Program-made: the position numbers and the translations under genes
Shown here: positions 15,741 to 23,431 of the stretch, in pieces
How the letters are laid out: every line of letters starts with the position of its first letter
How positions within the stretch are numbered: the stretch's first letter is position 1
The notes under the pieces: model-generated
Seen by the model: the letters and a program-made list of their open reading frames with translations, nothing else
What the model was told of the DNA's origin: nothing
Databases searched by the model: none
DNA from: Anaerolinea sp.
GTDB taxonomy: Bacteria; Chloroflexota; Limnocylindria; Limnocylindrales; CSP1-4
Reading direction: 5' to 3'
NCBI GenBank assembly: GCA_013822395.1
Contig: PNKK01000017.1
Coordinates: 1-46,698 of the forward strand
DNA length: 46,698 bases

Positions 15741-16637
15741 CTACGGGAGATCGGCGCCGATCTCGCCGTACGTGTCGGGGCGACGGTCGCGGTAGAACTG
15801 CCAGTGGGCACGAATCTCGTCGATCCTGTCGAGGTCGAGGTTACCGACCACGATCTCCTCGTCAGCGCCCGCCGCCTCCGCGACGATCTCGCCGATCGGA
15901 TCGACGAAGTAGCTGCTCCCGTAGAAGTGGCCGATGTTCCACGGCGCCTCGCGGCCCACCCGGTTCAGGGCGCCCACGAAGTAGCCGTTCGCGACCGCAT
16001 GCGCCGGCTGCTCGAGCTTCCAGATCCTGTCGGAGTGGCCCGACGTCGTCGCGGACGGGTTGAACACGATCTCCGCGCCGTGGAGCCCGAGGAGTCGGGC
16101 TCCTTCCGGAAAGTGGCGGTCGTAGCAGATGTAGACGCCGATCTTGGCGAAGCGGGTCTCGAAGACCGGGTAGCCGAGGTTGCCCGGTCGGAAGTAGAAC
16201 TTCTCCCAGAAGCCGAAGGGCGAGTGCTCGTCCTCCCCATGGCAGTGCGGGATATGCACCTTGCGCATCTTCCCGAGGTATGCCCCATCCGCGTCGATCA
16301 CCGCCGCGGTGTTGTAGAAGACGCCCGCCATCTCCTGCTCGTAGACCGGGACGATGAGGACCATCCCGTGCTTTCGTGCGGCATCGGCCATCACTCGGAT
16401 CGTGGGACCGTCGGGTACCGGCTCCGCGGCCTGATACCAGCGGACGTCCTGCTCCGCGGGAAAGTACGGCCCGATGAAGAGCTCCTGCAGGCAGAGGATC
16501 TGGACGCCGCGGCTCGCGGCGTCGTCGATCAGCCGGAGATGCTTCTCGATCGCCGCGCGCTTGTGAGCCTCGACTGCTTCGCGGCCATCCAGCTCATGGA
16601 CGGCCTGGACCAGGCCGCAGCGAACGATGCGACTCAT
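15741..16637 (-). CDS. Nitrilase-family N-carbamoyl amidohydrolase (beta-ureidopropionase-like)
   Basis: A 298-residue carbon-nitrogen hydrolase with the Glu-Lys-Cys triad: E52 ([10 protein letters not shown]), K126 ([11 protein letters not shown]) and C171 ([17 protein letters not shown]). The segments [37 protein letters not shown] and the PWNIGHFYG run are typical of the beta-ureidopropionase branch, which hydrolyses N-carbamoyl amino acids to the amino acid, CO2 and ammonia. It follows GntR with an ATGA overlap at 16634-16637. In this cluster it would do hydrolytically what a carbamoyltransferase and carbamate kinase do in E. coli. Cytoplasmic; no signal peptide. Confidence 0.88.
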   Translation of the reverse strand: MSRIVRCGLVQAVHELDGREAVEAHKRAAIEKHLRLIDDAASRGVQILCLQELFIGPYFPAEQDVRWYQAAEPVPDGPTIRVMADAARKHGMVLIVPVYEQEMAGVFYNTAAVIDADGAYLGKMRKVHIPHCHGEDEHSPFGFWEKFYFRPGNLGYPVFETRFAKIGVYICYDRHFPEGARLLGLHGAEIVFNPSATTSGHSDRIWKLEQPAHAVANGYFVGALNRVGREAPWNIGHFYGSSYFVDPIGEIVAEAAGADEEIVVGNLDLDRIDEIRAHWQFYRDRRPDTYGEIGADLP

Positions 16638-17344
16638 TTCTCCTCTCCTTCGGTTGGACGATGTTCGTCCTGAAGCGTCGCGTCCCCTCGCGCGAGGATT
16701 CGCTGATAGCTCTGCCGCCAGTTCTGGGTGATGAATCCGACCGCGGCCTCAACGTCCCGGGCTGCCAGCGCGTCGATCAGCTCGTCGTGTTCGTCGGCCG
16801 ATCTTGCCGCGATGACCGAGCCTCCGAAATAGACGATCTCCAGGCGACGAAGCTTCGCCTTCAGGCTCGAGAGGATCTCGATGAGCTCCGGGTTACCCGT
16901 CAACTCGATGTAGACGGCGTGCAGCTCGCGGTCCGCACGGGACGCGGCGACCGCGTCGTGAGCCTCGATCGCCCGACGGAGTCGCTCGTTCGACTTTCGC
17001 ATCTTTGCCATGGCGGCATCGCCCAGGTGCGGGGCGGCCAGCCGAATCGCGAGGGTTTCGAGCGTCCAAACGAGCGGATAGATACGGCCCGCGTCGTCCG
17101 GATCAGCGGGCGCGACACGTGTCCAGCGGTTCGCGGCCATCTGGACGAAGCCCTCGTCGGCGAGGCGAGTGAGAGCCTCGCGGACGGGCATCCGGCTCAC
17201 GCCGAGACGTTCGGCGAGCTCCATGTCGCGGACCCGCTCTCCGGGCAGGAGGATCCCGTCGACGATCCATCGCTTGACGGCCACATACACGCGCTCGCGG
17301 AGGAGCTGGGGCTCGATCCGGTCCACCCGCGCGGCCAACGGCAT
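16634..17344 (-). CDS. GntR-family transcriptional regulator (FCD type)
   Basis: A 236-residue regulator. Residues about 8-75 form the winged helix-turn-helix (RVYVAVKRWIVDGILLPGERV, then ELAERLGVSRMPVREALTRLADEGFV), and the rest is an all-helical FCD ligand domain with the acidic and histidine positions expected for metal or carboxylate binding (DRELHAVYIELTGNP, DEHDELIDALAARD). ATG 17344 is preferred; the frame is open to 17407 but that start would run into the promoter region. It heads the minus-strand catabolic operon and faces the transporter operon across 107 bases, so it probably controls both in response to a pathway intermediate. Confidence 0.88.
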   Translation of the reverse strand: MPLAARVDRIEPQLLRERVYVAVKRWIVDGILLPGERVRDMELAERLGVSRMPVREALTRLADEGFVQMAANRWTRVAPADPDDAGRIYPLVWTLETLAIRLAAPHLGDAAMAKMRKSNERLRRAIEAHDAVAASRADRELHAVYIELTGNPELIEILSSLKAKLRRLEIVYFGGSVIAARSADEHDELIDALAARDVEAAVGFITQNWRQSYQRILARGDATLQDEHRPTEGEEK

Positions 17345-17375
17345 AGCAGTCACTCCCCGAGATTCGCGGTGCGCC

Positions 17376-17428
17376 TTGACTTCTGCGTCCAATATCCAAT
17401 ATACCATGGAGGCAGAGGGCGATCTGCC
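17376..17428 (+). promoter_or_regulatory. Divergent promoter and candidate GntR operator
   Basis: TTGACT at 17376-17381 and TATACC at 17400-17405 are separated by 18 bases and would drive the transporter operon. Between and over the -10 box lies a tandem 7-bp repeat, CCAATAT at 17389-17395 and again at 17396-17402, the only A+T-rich stretch nearby. Its complement offers TATATT and GATATT as -10 boxes for the gntR strand. Right after the expected start, GGCAGA (17411-17416) and TCTGCC (17423-17428) form a small hairpin in the 5' leader. Confidence 0.5.
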
Positions 17429-17451
17429 CCCGGAGGACGAGGAGGAGGAAC

Positions 17452-18078
17452 ATGGCGACCAATTCGGCGGCCGGAAGCTCTGGCAGGATCTGGGTGGTTG
17501 AGGAGGGGGAGCGAAGGAGCCCGGGCATCATCCACGTCGTGATGATGGCCCTCTTCATCGGCATCGGGATCGTTGTCGGGACGCTCGGCAGTCTCGCGAT
17601 CCCGATCGGCTTCGTATCTGCCTTCTGGCCCGGCCAGGCCGTCCAGGCGGTCGGTTCCATCTGGTTCGGTGCCTGGGGCGTCATCGCGGGGATGTTCTTC
17701 CCATTCATCTCGAATGCGATGAGTGGCTCCGCGCCGATCCCGGTGTCCGCGGCATACCTGCCGGCGAACTTCATCCAGGGATTCCTCGCCGTTGCCGCAT
17801 TCAAGTTGCTGAAGGGTGACCCGAGACTGCTCACGGCCCGCGACTGGACGATCTGGGTCGTCTTCGGCGTCCTTGTCGCGAATTTCGTGGGTGCCTTCTG
17901 GGGCACCTACGTGCTGTCGTGGTTCGGCTTGATCACCGACCAGGCCCGGATCCCCGCCCTGCTCGGGTGGACGTTCGGGAACTCGATCCCCTCGCTCATC
18001 TTCGGATCGATCCTCCTGAAGTACGTGACCCCGATGGTGATCCGCTCCAAGGCATTCGTGAAGGGTTGGTGGGCGTGA
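17452..18078 (+). CDS. ECF transporter S component-like membrane protein
   Basis: A 208-residue membrane protein with about five or six hydrophobic segments (residues 26-50, 53-64, 67-85, 98-115, 128-150 and 170-185) and a short polar N-terminus. Size, hydrophobicity and position directly before an EcfT protein and two ECF-type ATPases identify it as the substrate-binding S component; the sequence itself does not match a vitamin S family I recognise. GGAGGAGGAA sits just before ATG 17452. Catabolic genes of the same operon suggest the substrate is a purine, hydantoin or related heterocycle rather than a vitamin. A strong intrinsic terminator follows at 18110. Confidence 0.75.
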   Translation: MATNSAAGSSGRIWVVEEGERRSPGIIHVVMMALFIGIGIVVGTLGSLAIPIGFVSAFWPGQAVQAVGSIWFGAWGVIAGMFFPFISNAMSGSAPIPVSAAYLPANFIQGFLAVAAFKLLKGDPRLLTARDWTIWVVFGVLVANFVGAFWGTYVLSWFGLITDQARIPALLGWTFGNSIPSLIFGSILLKYVTPMVIRSKAFVKGWWA

Positions 18079-18109
18079 CGGCGCCGACCGGACGCGCCTG
18101 ACTGATCGT

Positions 18110-18150
18110 GCTCGGCGACCGGCGGTAGCGACCGGTCGCCGAGCGTTTTT
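18110..18150 (+). terminator. Intrinsic terminator inside the transporter operon
   Basis: GCTCGGCGACCGG (18110-18122) pairs perfectly with CCGGTCGCCGAGC (18132-18144) over a 9-base loop, followed by GTTTTT. It lies between the S and T genes, so it would uncouple their expression, giving more S protein than T or ATPases unless read through. Confidence 0.88.
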
Positions 18151-18176
18151 GCACAATACGTTTCCGAAAGAGCGAG

Positions 18177-19061
18177 ATGGCCCGATCCGAATTCGCCAAG
18201 AAGACGCTCCTCGGCATCGTGCCGGCCGACTCGCCGTTCTATGCGTTCCACCCCGTCACGCGGCTGGCCTTCCTGTTCGTGCTGTCGGTCACGCCGATGT
18301 TCATCGACCGGCCAGAGATCAATCTCGCGATCATCGCGATGACGTTCGGGCTCTTCTGGTGGGGACGAGTCCGGATGAGCGACCTCAAGAAGTACCGTCT
18401 GCTCCTCGTCACTGTCGCGCTCTTCATGTTCATCGTGGCCTACCTCGCACCTGGAGACAAGGCACAGCTGACTCCAGTCAGGCTGGTCGGGCTCACCCTG
18501 TATTGGGAGCCGATGCGCTGGGCGTTCGTGAGCTACGTCCGGCTGATGGCGATGCTCTTCGGAGCGATCCTCTACTTTTCGACGAACCGCGAGCGCGACG
18601 TGCTCGTCGGCCTCCGCACGTTGCGCCTCCCGTTCCAGGTGAGCTATGTCGCCGGGCTTTCGCTGAGGAGCGCCGGGATGTTCATGGAGGATTTTGCGAC
18701 GATCCGGGAGGCTGAACAGGCTCGAGCGCTCGACCTCGACGCGCTTTCCCTGAGGGAGAAGGTGAAGCTCTACACGATGTACACGGTCCCCCTCTTCGCC
18801 GTGGCTCTTCGGCGCGCGGACGAGATCTCCGCCGCCCTCTACGCGCGCGGCTACACGCTTTCGGGGAGGCCGGGGACGGGCGGCAAGCGAACCGACTACC
18901 TGCGGGACAAGTCCGTTCTGCGGGTCCGTGATTGGGTGGTCAGCTTCGGGCTCCTCGGAACCTTCGTCGTGATCGCGATTGTCAGTCGGACCACCGGCGT
19001 CTTCTCGATCCAAGCATCGCCTTTGATCGGCTTCGTCGAGCAGCTCCTGGGGATCGGATGA
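18177..19061 (+). CDS. ecfT: ECF transporter transmembrane component T
   Basis: A 294-residue CbiQ/EcfT-family protein. Hydrophobic helices cluster at about residues 30-60, 80-97, 115-140 and 260-285. The cytoplasmic coupling-helix motifs that contact the ATPases appear as EQARALD (first motif, with Ala in place of the usual Gly) and ALYARGY (second motif, canonical A-R-G). The ribosome site is GAAAGAGCGAG before ATG 18177. The stop overlaps the first ATPase start in ATGA (19058-19061). It joins the two ATPases to the S component in the membrane. Confidence 0.9.
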   Translation: MARSEFAKKTLLGIVPADSPFYAFHPVTRLAFLFVLSVTPMFIDRPEINLAIIAMTFGLFWWGRVRMSDLKKYRLLLVTVALFMFIVAYLAPGDKAQLTPVRLVGLTLYWEPMRWAFVSYVRLMAMLFGAILYFSTNRERDVLVGLRTLRLPFQVSYVAGLSLRSAGMFMEDFATIREAEQARALDLDALSLREKVKLYTMYTVPLFAVALRRADEISAALYARGYTLSGRPGTGGKRTDYLRDKSVLRVRDWVVSFGLLGTFVVIAIVSRTTGVFSIQASPLIGFVEQLLGIG

Positions 19062-19915
19062 ACGCGATCGAGCTCTCTGGCGTGACCTGGAGATACGAGC
19101 ACGCGAAGGAACCTGCGCTCGTCGACGTCGACCTCGCGATCCCGGAAGGCGAGTTCGTTCTCGTCATCGGTCCAAACGAAGCCGGCAAGACGACGCTGGT
19201 GTCCGCGATCAAAGGCCTGATCCCGAACTCCATCACGGGTGTTCTCAAAGGCGACGTGCTGGTCTTCGGCGAGCGGGTCGAATCGATCAAGCCTCCCGTC
19301 CTCGCGAAGCAGATCGGATTCGTCTTCGCCGATCCCGAATCACAGTTCACGGCGCTCACGGTCGAGGAGGAGATCGTCTTCGGTCTTGAGAACGTGGGCT
19401 GGCCCCGCGAGACGATCGGCAAACGCGTCGAGTGGGCGGCGCGGATCACCGGCGTGGAGGACTTGCTGGACAAACCCCCCTACGACATATCGGGGGGCCA
19501 GAAGCAGCGCGTGGCAATCGCCTCCGTCATCGCGATGCAGCCACGCATCCTGATCCTTGACGAGCCGACCGCGATGATCGACCCGCTCGGAAAGGACCTC
19601 GTCGTCCGGATCTGCGCGGAGCTCAAGAACGATCACGATATGACGATCGTCGTCGTTGAGCACAACATCGAGGCCTTCGCGCCGCTCGCGGACAAGGTCG
19701 TGATGGTGAATGAGGGCAGGGTCGAGCGCGTCGCGCCGCCCCGCGAGATCTTCCGCGACCTCGACTACCTGCTGGCCCGAGACGTCCATCCGCCTCAGGT
19801 CAGCCAGGTCTTCGGCCGACTGCGCGAACGCGGGTTGTACCGCGGAGAGCTTCCGCTCAGCGACGAGGAGGGCTTCGCCAGTTGGCGCACGCTGCCCGAG
19901 GGTGCCGCTCGATGA
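19058..19915 (+). CDS. ecfA: ECF transporter ATP-binding protein, first copy
   Basis: A 285-residue ABC ATPase. Walker A is GPNEAGKTT at 38-46, the Q-loop is FVFADPESQF, the signature is ISGGQKQR starting at residue 144, Walker B is ILILDEP at 164-170 and the H-loop is VVVEHN. All nucleotide-binding residues are present. About 45 residues after the ATPase core form the C-terminal extension common in ECF ATPases. Overlaps both the T gene and the second ATPase gene by four bases. It pairs with the second ATPase to drive uptake. Confidence 0.92.
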   Translation: MNAIELSGVTWRYEHAKEPALVDVDLAIPEGEFVLVIGPNEAGKTTLVSAIKGLIPNSITGVLKGDVLVFGERVESIKPPVLAKQIGFVFADPESQFTALTVEEEIVFGLENVGWPRETIGKRVEWAARITGVEDLLDKPPYDISGGQKQRVAIASVIAMQPRILILDEPTAMIDPLGKDLVVRICAELKNDHDMTIVVVEHNIEAFAPLADKVVMVNEGRVERVAPPREIFRDLDYLLARDVHPPQVSQVFGRLRERGLYRGELPLSDEEGFASWRTLPEGAAR

Positions 19916-20820
19916 GCCTGCTCGAGGTGAACGATCTCACCTTTCAGTATGAGGACGGGACGTCTGCCCTGCGGGGGATCGACTTCACCGTCGAGGAGGG
20001 CGAGTTCATCGCGCTCATCGGGCAGAACGGGTCAGGAAAGACGACGTTCGCAAAGTCCCTCGCCGGGCTCCTCCGACCCACGACCGGACGCGTGGTCGTT
20101 GACGGGATCGACACGGCCCGCAAGGGAGTGATCAAGGAGCTCGTCCGGCGGATCGGCTACGTGTTCCAGAACCCGGATCACCAGCTGTTCAACAACAATG
20201 TCTACGACGAGATCGCGTATGGTCCGACGAACCTCGGGATTGACGATCCGGAACGGGACGAGATTGTCCGTGAAGCGGCGGCGGCGGCGGGCGTCCGCGA
20301 AGCGCTCTTCACCGAGCACCCCTTCTTCCTGACGAAGGGGCTCCGGCAGCGCATCGCGATCGCGTCGACGCTGGCGATGCGACCCAAGGCGATCATCGTG
20401 GACGAGCCGACGACGGGTCAGGATTATCGGCAGTCCGCCGAGATCATGACCTTTCTGACGCGCCTCTGGCGGGACGAAGGTCACACGATCATCATCGTCA
20501 CGCACGAGATGCCCATCGTCGCCGCGTACGCGCAGCGGGTCGTCGCCCTCTGCGAGGGGAGGATCCTCCTCGACGGGACGACGAGGGACGTGTTCGCGCG
20601 TCCCGACGAGCTACGCAGGACGTTCGTCAAGCCTCCCCAGGTGACACGCCTTGCGCAGGCGTGGGGCGATCCGGGGATCGCGTCCGACGTGATCACGGTC
20701 GAGGAGCTCGTCGATGGCGCCGTCTCCAGCATCGTCGGTCGCTCGTCGGCTTCGCCCGCCGGGATCTCCGGCGGCACCGACCCGGCCTCGGCCCGCGGGC
20801 CTGGACGGAAGGGCCAATGA
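19912..20820 (+). CDS. ecfA: ECF transporter ATP-binding protein, second copy, degenerate signature
   Basis: A 302-residue ABC ATPase with Walker A GQNGSGKTT at 37-45, Q-loop YVFQNPDHQLF, Walker B AIIVDEP near 160-166, and H-loop IVTHEMP. The signature that should read LSGGQ-x-QR is LTKGLRQR at 140-147, losing the Ser, one Gly and the Gln. In an A1/A2 heterodimer this would weaken the ATP site made with the partner's Walker A while leaving the other site intact. A low-complexity tail of about 25 residues (SSASPAGISGGTDPASARG) ends the protein. ATGA overlaps on both sides. Confidence 0.9.
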   Translation: MSLLEVNDLTFQYEDGTSALRGIDFTVEEGEFIALIGQNGSGKTTFAKSLAGLLRPTTGRVVVDGIDTARKGVIKELVRRIGYVFQNPDHQLFNNNVYDEIAYGPTNLGIDDPERDEIVREAAAAAGVREALFTEHPFFLTKGLRQRIAIASTLAMRPKAIIVDEPTTGQDYRQSAEIMTFLTRLWRDEGHTIIIVTHEMPIVAAYAQRVVALCEGRILLDGTTRDVFARPDELRRTFVKPPQVTRLAQAWGDPGIASDVITVEELVDGAVSSIVGRSSASPAGISGGTDPASARGPGRKGQ

Positions 20821-22202
20821 GCGACGGGCTTCTCGTCCACGACGGGACCGTCGTTTCGCCGCGCGGCCTACGACGCGCAGACGTCCGCTGCCGAGACGGC
20901 ACGATCGTGGAGATCGGCACACATCTCGCACCGGCCGGCGAACAGATGCTCGACGCGGGCGACTCCTACGTCCTGCCGGGGATCGTCGATCCGCATGTCC
21001 ACTTCGCGCTCGAGGCGAAGCCCCATCGAACGGCGGATGACTTTGCCTCAGGAAGCACGGCGGCCCTCGCCGGGGGCGTGACGACGGTCATCGACTTCGC
21101 ACATCAGCATGCGGGTGAGGGTTTCGAAGAAGCGCTCGACCGGCGCCTCGCGGAGGCAGTCTCGTGCCGCACGGACTACTCGTTGCACCTGATCGTGACG
21201 GACATCTCGGGCGGACAGATGGCGGAGATGAGTCACCTGTCGGAGCGTGGGGTGACGAGCGCAAAGCTCTACAGCACGTACCGGGCGGCGGGGTTCTTCT
21301 GCGACGACTACGTGGTCCTGGAGTTCATGCGGGCGGCGGCGGAGCTCGGATGGGTCGTGATGGTCCACTGCGAGAACGACGCCATCGTGGAAGGGACCAG
21401 AGCGTCGTTCGTTCGCCAGGAGAAGGTCGAGTTCCGCTACCACGGGGCCTCCCGCCCCGCCGTCGCGGAGGTCGAGACCGTCGAACGAATGCTCTGCTTC
21501 GCGGGTGACACGGGCGCCGCAGTCTATCCGGTGCACCTGTCCGTTGGCGAGTCGGCGCGGCTCATCGCCGCAGCGCGTCGGCGAGGCGTCACGGCATTCG
21601 GCGAGACATGCCCCCACTTCCTCGTGGCGGACGAGCGCGTGTACGAGGACGATGCCCGGGCCGCGCGGTTCATCCACACGCCCCCGCTCCGTGCGGAGCG
21701 TGAGCAGGCGATCCTCTGGGCGGAGCTCGGCGCGGGTGGCCTACAGACGGTCGGGAGCGACCACTGCGGATACACGCTCGCGCAGCGAACCGATTTCGCG
21801 GACATCGTGAAGGTCGCGCCGGGCGTCCCCGGGATAGAGACCCTTCTCCCCCTCCTCTACACGTATGGCGTCGTGGCCGAGCGGATGCGGATGGAGGACC
21901 TCGCCGCGGTCGCGAGCGAGAACGCGGCGAGGATCTTCGGCCTGTACCCGCGGAAGGGCGTCGTTGCCGAGGGTTCCGACGCTGACCTCGTGATCTACAA
22001 GCCGCACGGCACGAGGACGCTGGATGACCAGACGGTCCGGTCCGCGGCGCGATACTCGCCGTTCGCCGGGATGCCGGTTCGCGGCAGGGTCGCGGCGACG
22101 ATCCTCCGCGGCAGGATCGCATTCGACGGCACGGATGTAATCGTCCCAGAAGGGACCGGGCGGTTCGTCCCACGCCAGCCCTTCGACCTGGCCCGGGTGT
22201 GA
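20817..22202 (+). CDS. hyuA: D-hydantoinase/dihydropyrimidinase-family cyclic amidohydrolase
   Basis: A 461-residue amidohydrolase that opens cyclic ureides (hydantoins, dihydropyrimidines or allantoin) to N-carbamoyl acids. All binuclear metal ligands are seen: H60 and H62 (DPHVHF), the carbamylated K150 (TSAKLYSTYR), H184 (VMVHCEND), H240 (YPVHLS) and D315 (GSDHCGY). ETCPHFL and IHTPPLR complete the active-site loops. The exact ureide cannot be told from sequence. ATG 20817 overlaps the second ATPase stop and the stop overlaps the next gene in GTGA. Confidence 0.9.
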   Translation: MSDGLLVHDGTVVSPRGLRRADVRCRDGTIVEIGTHLAPAGEQMLDAGDSYVLPGIVDPHVHFALEAKPHRTADDFASGSTAALAGGVTTVIDFAHQHAGEGFEEALDRRLAEAVSCRTDYSLHLIVTDISGGQMAEMSHLSERGVTSAKLYSTYRAAGFFCDDYVVLEFMRAAAELGWVVMVHCENDAIVEGTRASFVRQEKVEFRYHGASRPAVAEVETVERMLCFAGDTGAAVYPVHLSVGESARLIAAARRRGVTAFGETCPHFLVADERVYEDDARAARFIHTPPLRAEREQAILWAELGAGGLQTVGSDHCGYTLAQRTDFADIVKVAPGVPGIETLLPLLYTYGVVAERMRMEDLAAVASENAARIFGLYPRKGVVAEGSDADLVIYKPHGTRTLDDQTVRSAARYSPFAGMPVRGRVAATILRGRIAFDGTDVIVPEGTGRFVPRQPFDLARV

Positions 22203-23431
22203 AGGTTTCCGCCGCGCGGATCGCGCGCAACCTCGCGGACGTCAATCAGTTCGGGGCGACCGCCGCGGGCGGCGCAGAGCGGCTCGCGTGGACGGACGAC
22301 GAGATCGCGGCGCGGCGCTGGCTCTCGGATGCGTGCGCCGATCTCGGGCTCGATGTCGAGCAGGACGAGGCCGGCAACGTGTGGGCGCATCCGCCCGAGA
22401 CGCGTGGGGTCTATCTGGGCTCCCACCTCGATACGGTTCCCGACGGTGGGCGGTTCGACGGGGCTCTCGGCGTCATCGGCGCCCTCGAGGTCCTTCGTTC
22501 CGCCCGCGAGGCGAACCGTCCGGAGGCGCGCCGGCTCGGGCTCGTGTGCTTCACGGACGAGGAGGGGGCACGGTTCGGGATCGGGATGCTTGGCAGCCGA
22601 TCGCTCGCAGGGGTGGTCGAGCTCGAGGAGGTCCAGCGAGCCGTCGGGACGGACGGCGCCCGCCTGCCGGACGTCCTCCGGCACTACGGCATCGACCCGT
22701 CACGACTCCCGTTGGTGGCACAGCGGCGCGCGCGGGTGGCGGCGTACCTCGAGCTCCACATCGAGCAGGGACCACGGCTGGAGCGTGAGGGGCTCGCCGT
22801 AGGAATCGTGACGGGGATCGTGGGCATCAGCAACTGGCGGATCCGCGTGAGCGGCGTCGCGAACCACGCCGGGGCCACGATGCCCGCCGACCGGCATGAT
22901 GCACTCATGCCGGTCGGCGAACTCATCCTCGCGGCACAACGATCCATGCGGGCGCACCCGGCGGACCTTGTCGCGACCGTGGGCGTGGCAGGCGTCATTG
23001 GGGGAGCGAGCAACATCGTTCCGGGTCGAGCTCACGCGACGCTCGACATCCGGAGTCTCGATGAGGGCCTCCTCGCCGCAGCTGTGGACGAGATCGTCGG
23101 GGCAGGTCGGCGGTCCGCTCAGGACAACGGCTGTGAGTTCCTTCCGACCGAGACAAAGCGGATGCCTCCGGCCCTGATGTCCCCGCTCGTCATGGACGCG
23201 CTCGATGCCGCGGCGCGCGGCGAGGGGATCCCGACCGTGCGACTGTCGAGCAGGGCCGCGCACGACGGGATGAACCTGGCGACCGCCGGCGTGCCGTGCG
23301 GGATGGTGTTCGTGCGGTCACAGGGGGGCATCAGCCACGCGCCCGCCGAGTTCTCGAGCGAGGAGGACTGCGGCCTCGGCGTCCAGGTCCTGGCGAGGGG
23401 CGCGATCGCCCTGGCGAGGACCGTGCGATGA
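22199..23431 (+). CDS. M20-family amidohydrolase (N-carbamoyl amino acid / allantoate type)
   Basis: A 410-residue zinc or manganese hydrolase of the allantoate amidohydrolase, L-carbamoylase and ureidoglycolate hydrolase group. Metal ligands are H76 (GSHLDTVPDGG), D87 (GRFDGALGV), E121-E122 (TDEEGARFG), H187 (LELHIEQGP) and the C-terminal His in the GGISHAPAE segment. The dimerisation domain with GVANHAGATMP lies between. It starts at GTG 22199 (GTGA overlap) and its stop overlaps the next ATG. It should remove the carbamoyl or ureido group from the hydantoinase product; it is the positional counterpart of YgeY in E. coli. Confidence 0.88.
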   Translation: MKVSAARIARNLADVNQFGATAAGGAERLAWTDDEIAARRWLSDACADLGLDVEQDEAGNVWAHPPETRGVYLGSHLDTVPDGGRFDGALGVIGALEVLRSAREANRPEARRLGLVCFTDEEGARFGIGMLGSRSLAGVVELEEVQRAVGTDGARLPDVLRHYGIDPSRLPLVAQRRARVAAYLELHIEQGPRLEREGLAVGIVTGIVGISNWRIRVSGVANHAGATMPADRHDALMPVGELILAAQRSMRAHPADLVATVGVAGVIGGASNIVPGRAHATLDIRSLDEGLLAAAVDEIVGAGRRSAQDNGCEFLPTETKRMPPALMSPLVMDALDAAARGEGIPTVRLSSRAAHDGMNLATAGVPCGMVFVRSQGGISHAPAEFSSEEDCGLGVQVLARGAIALARTVR

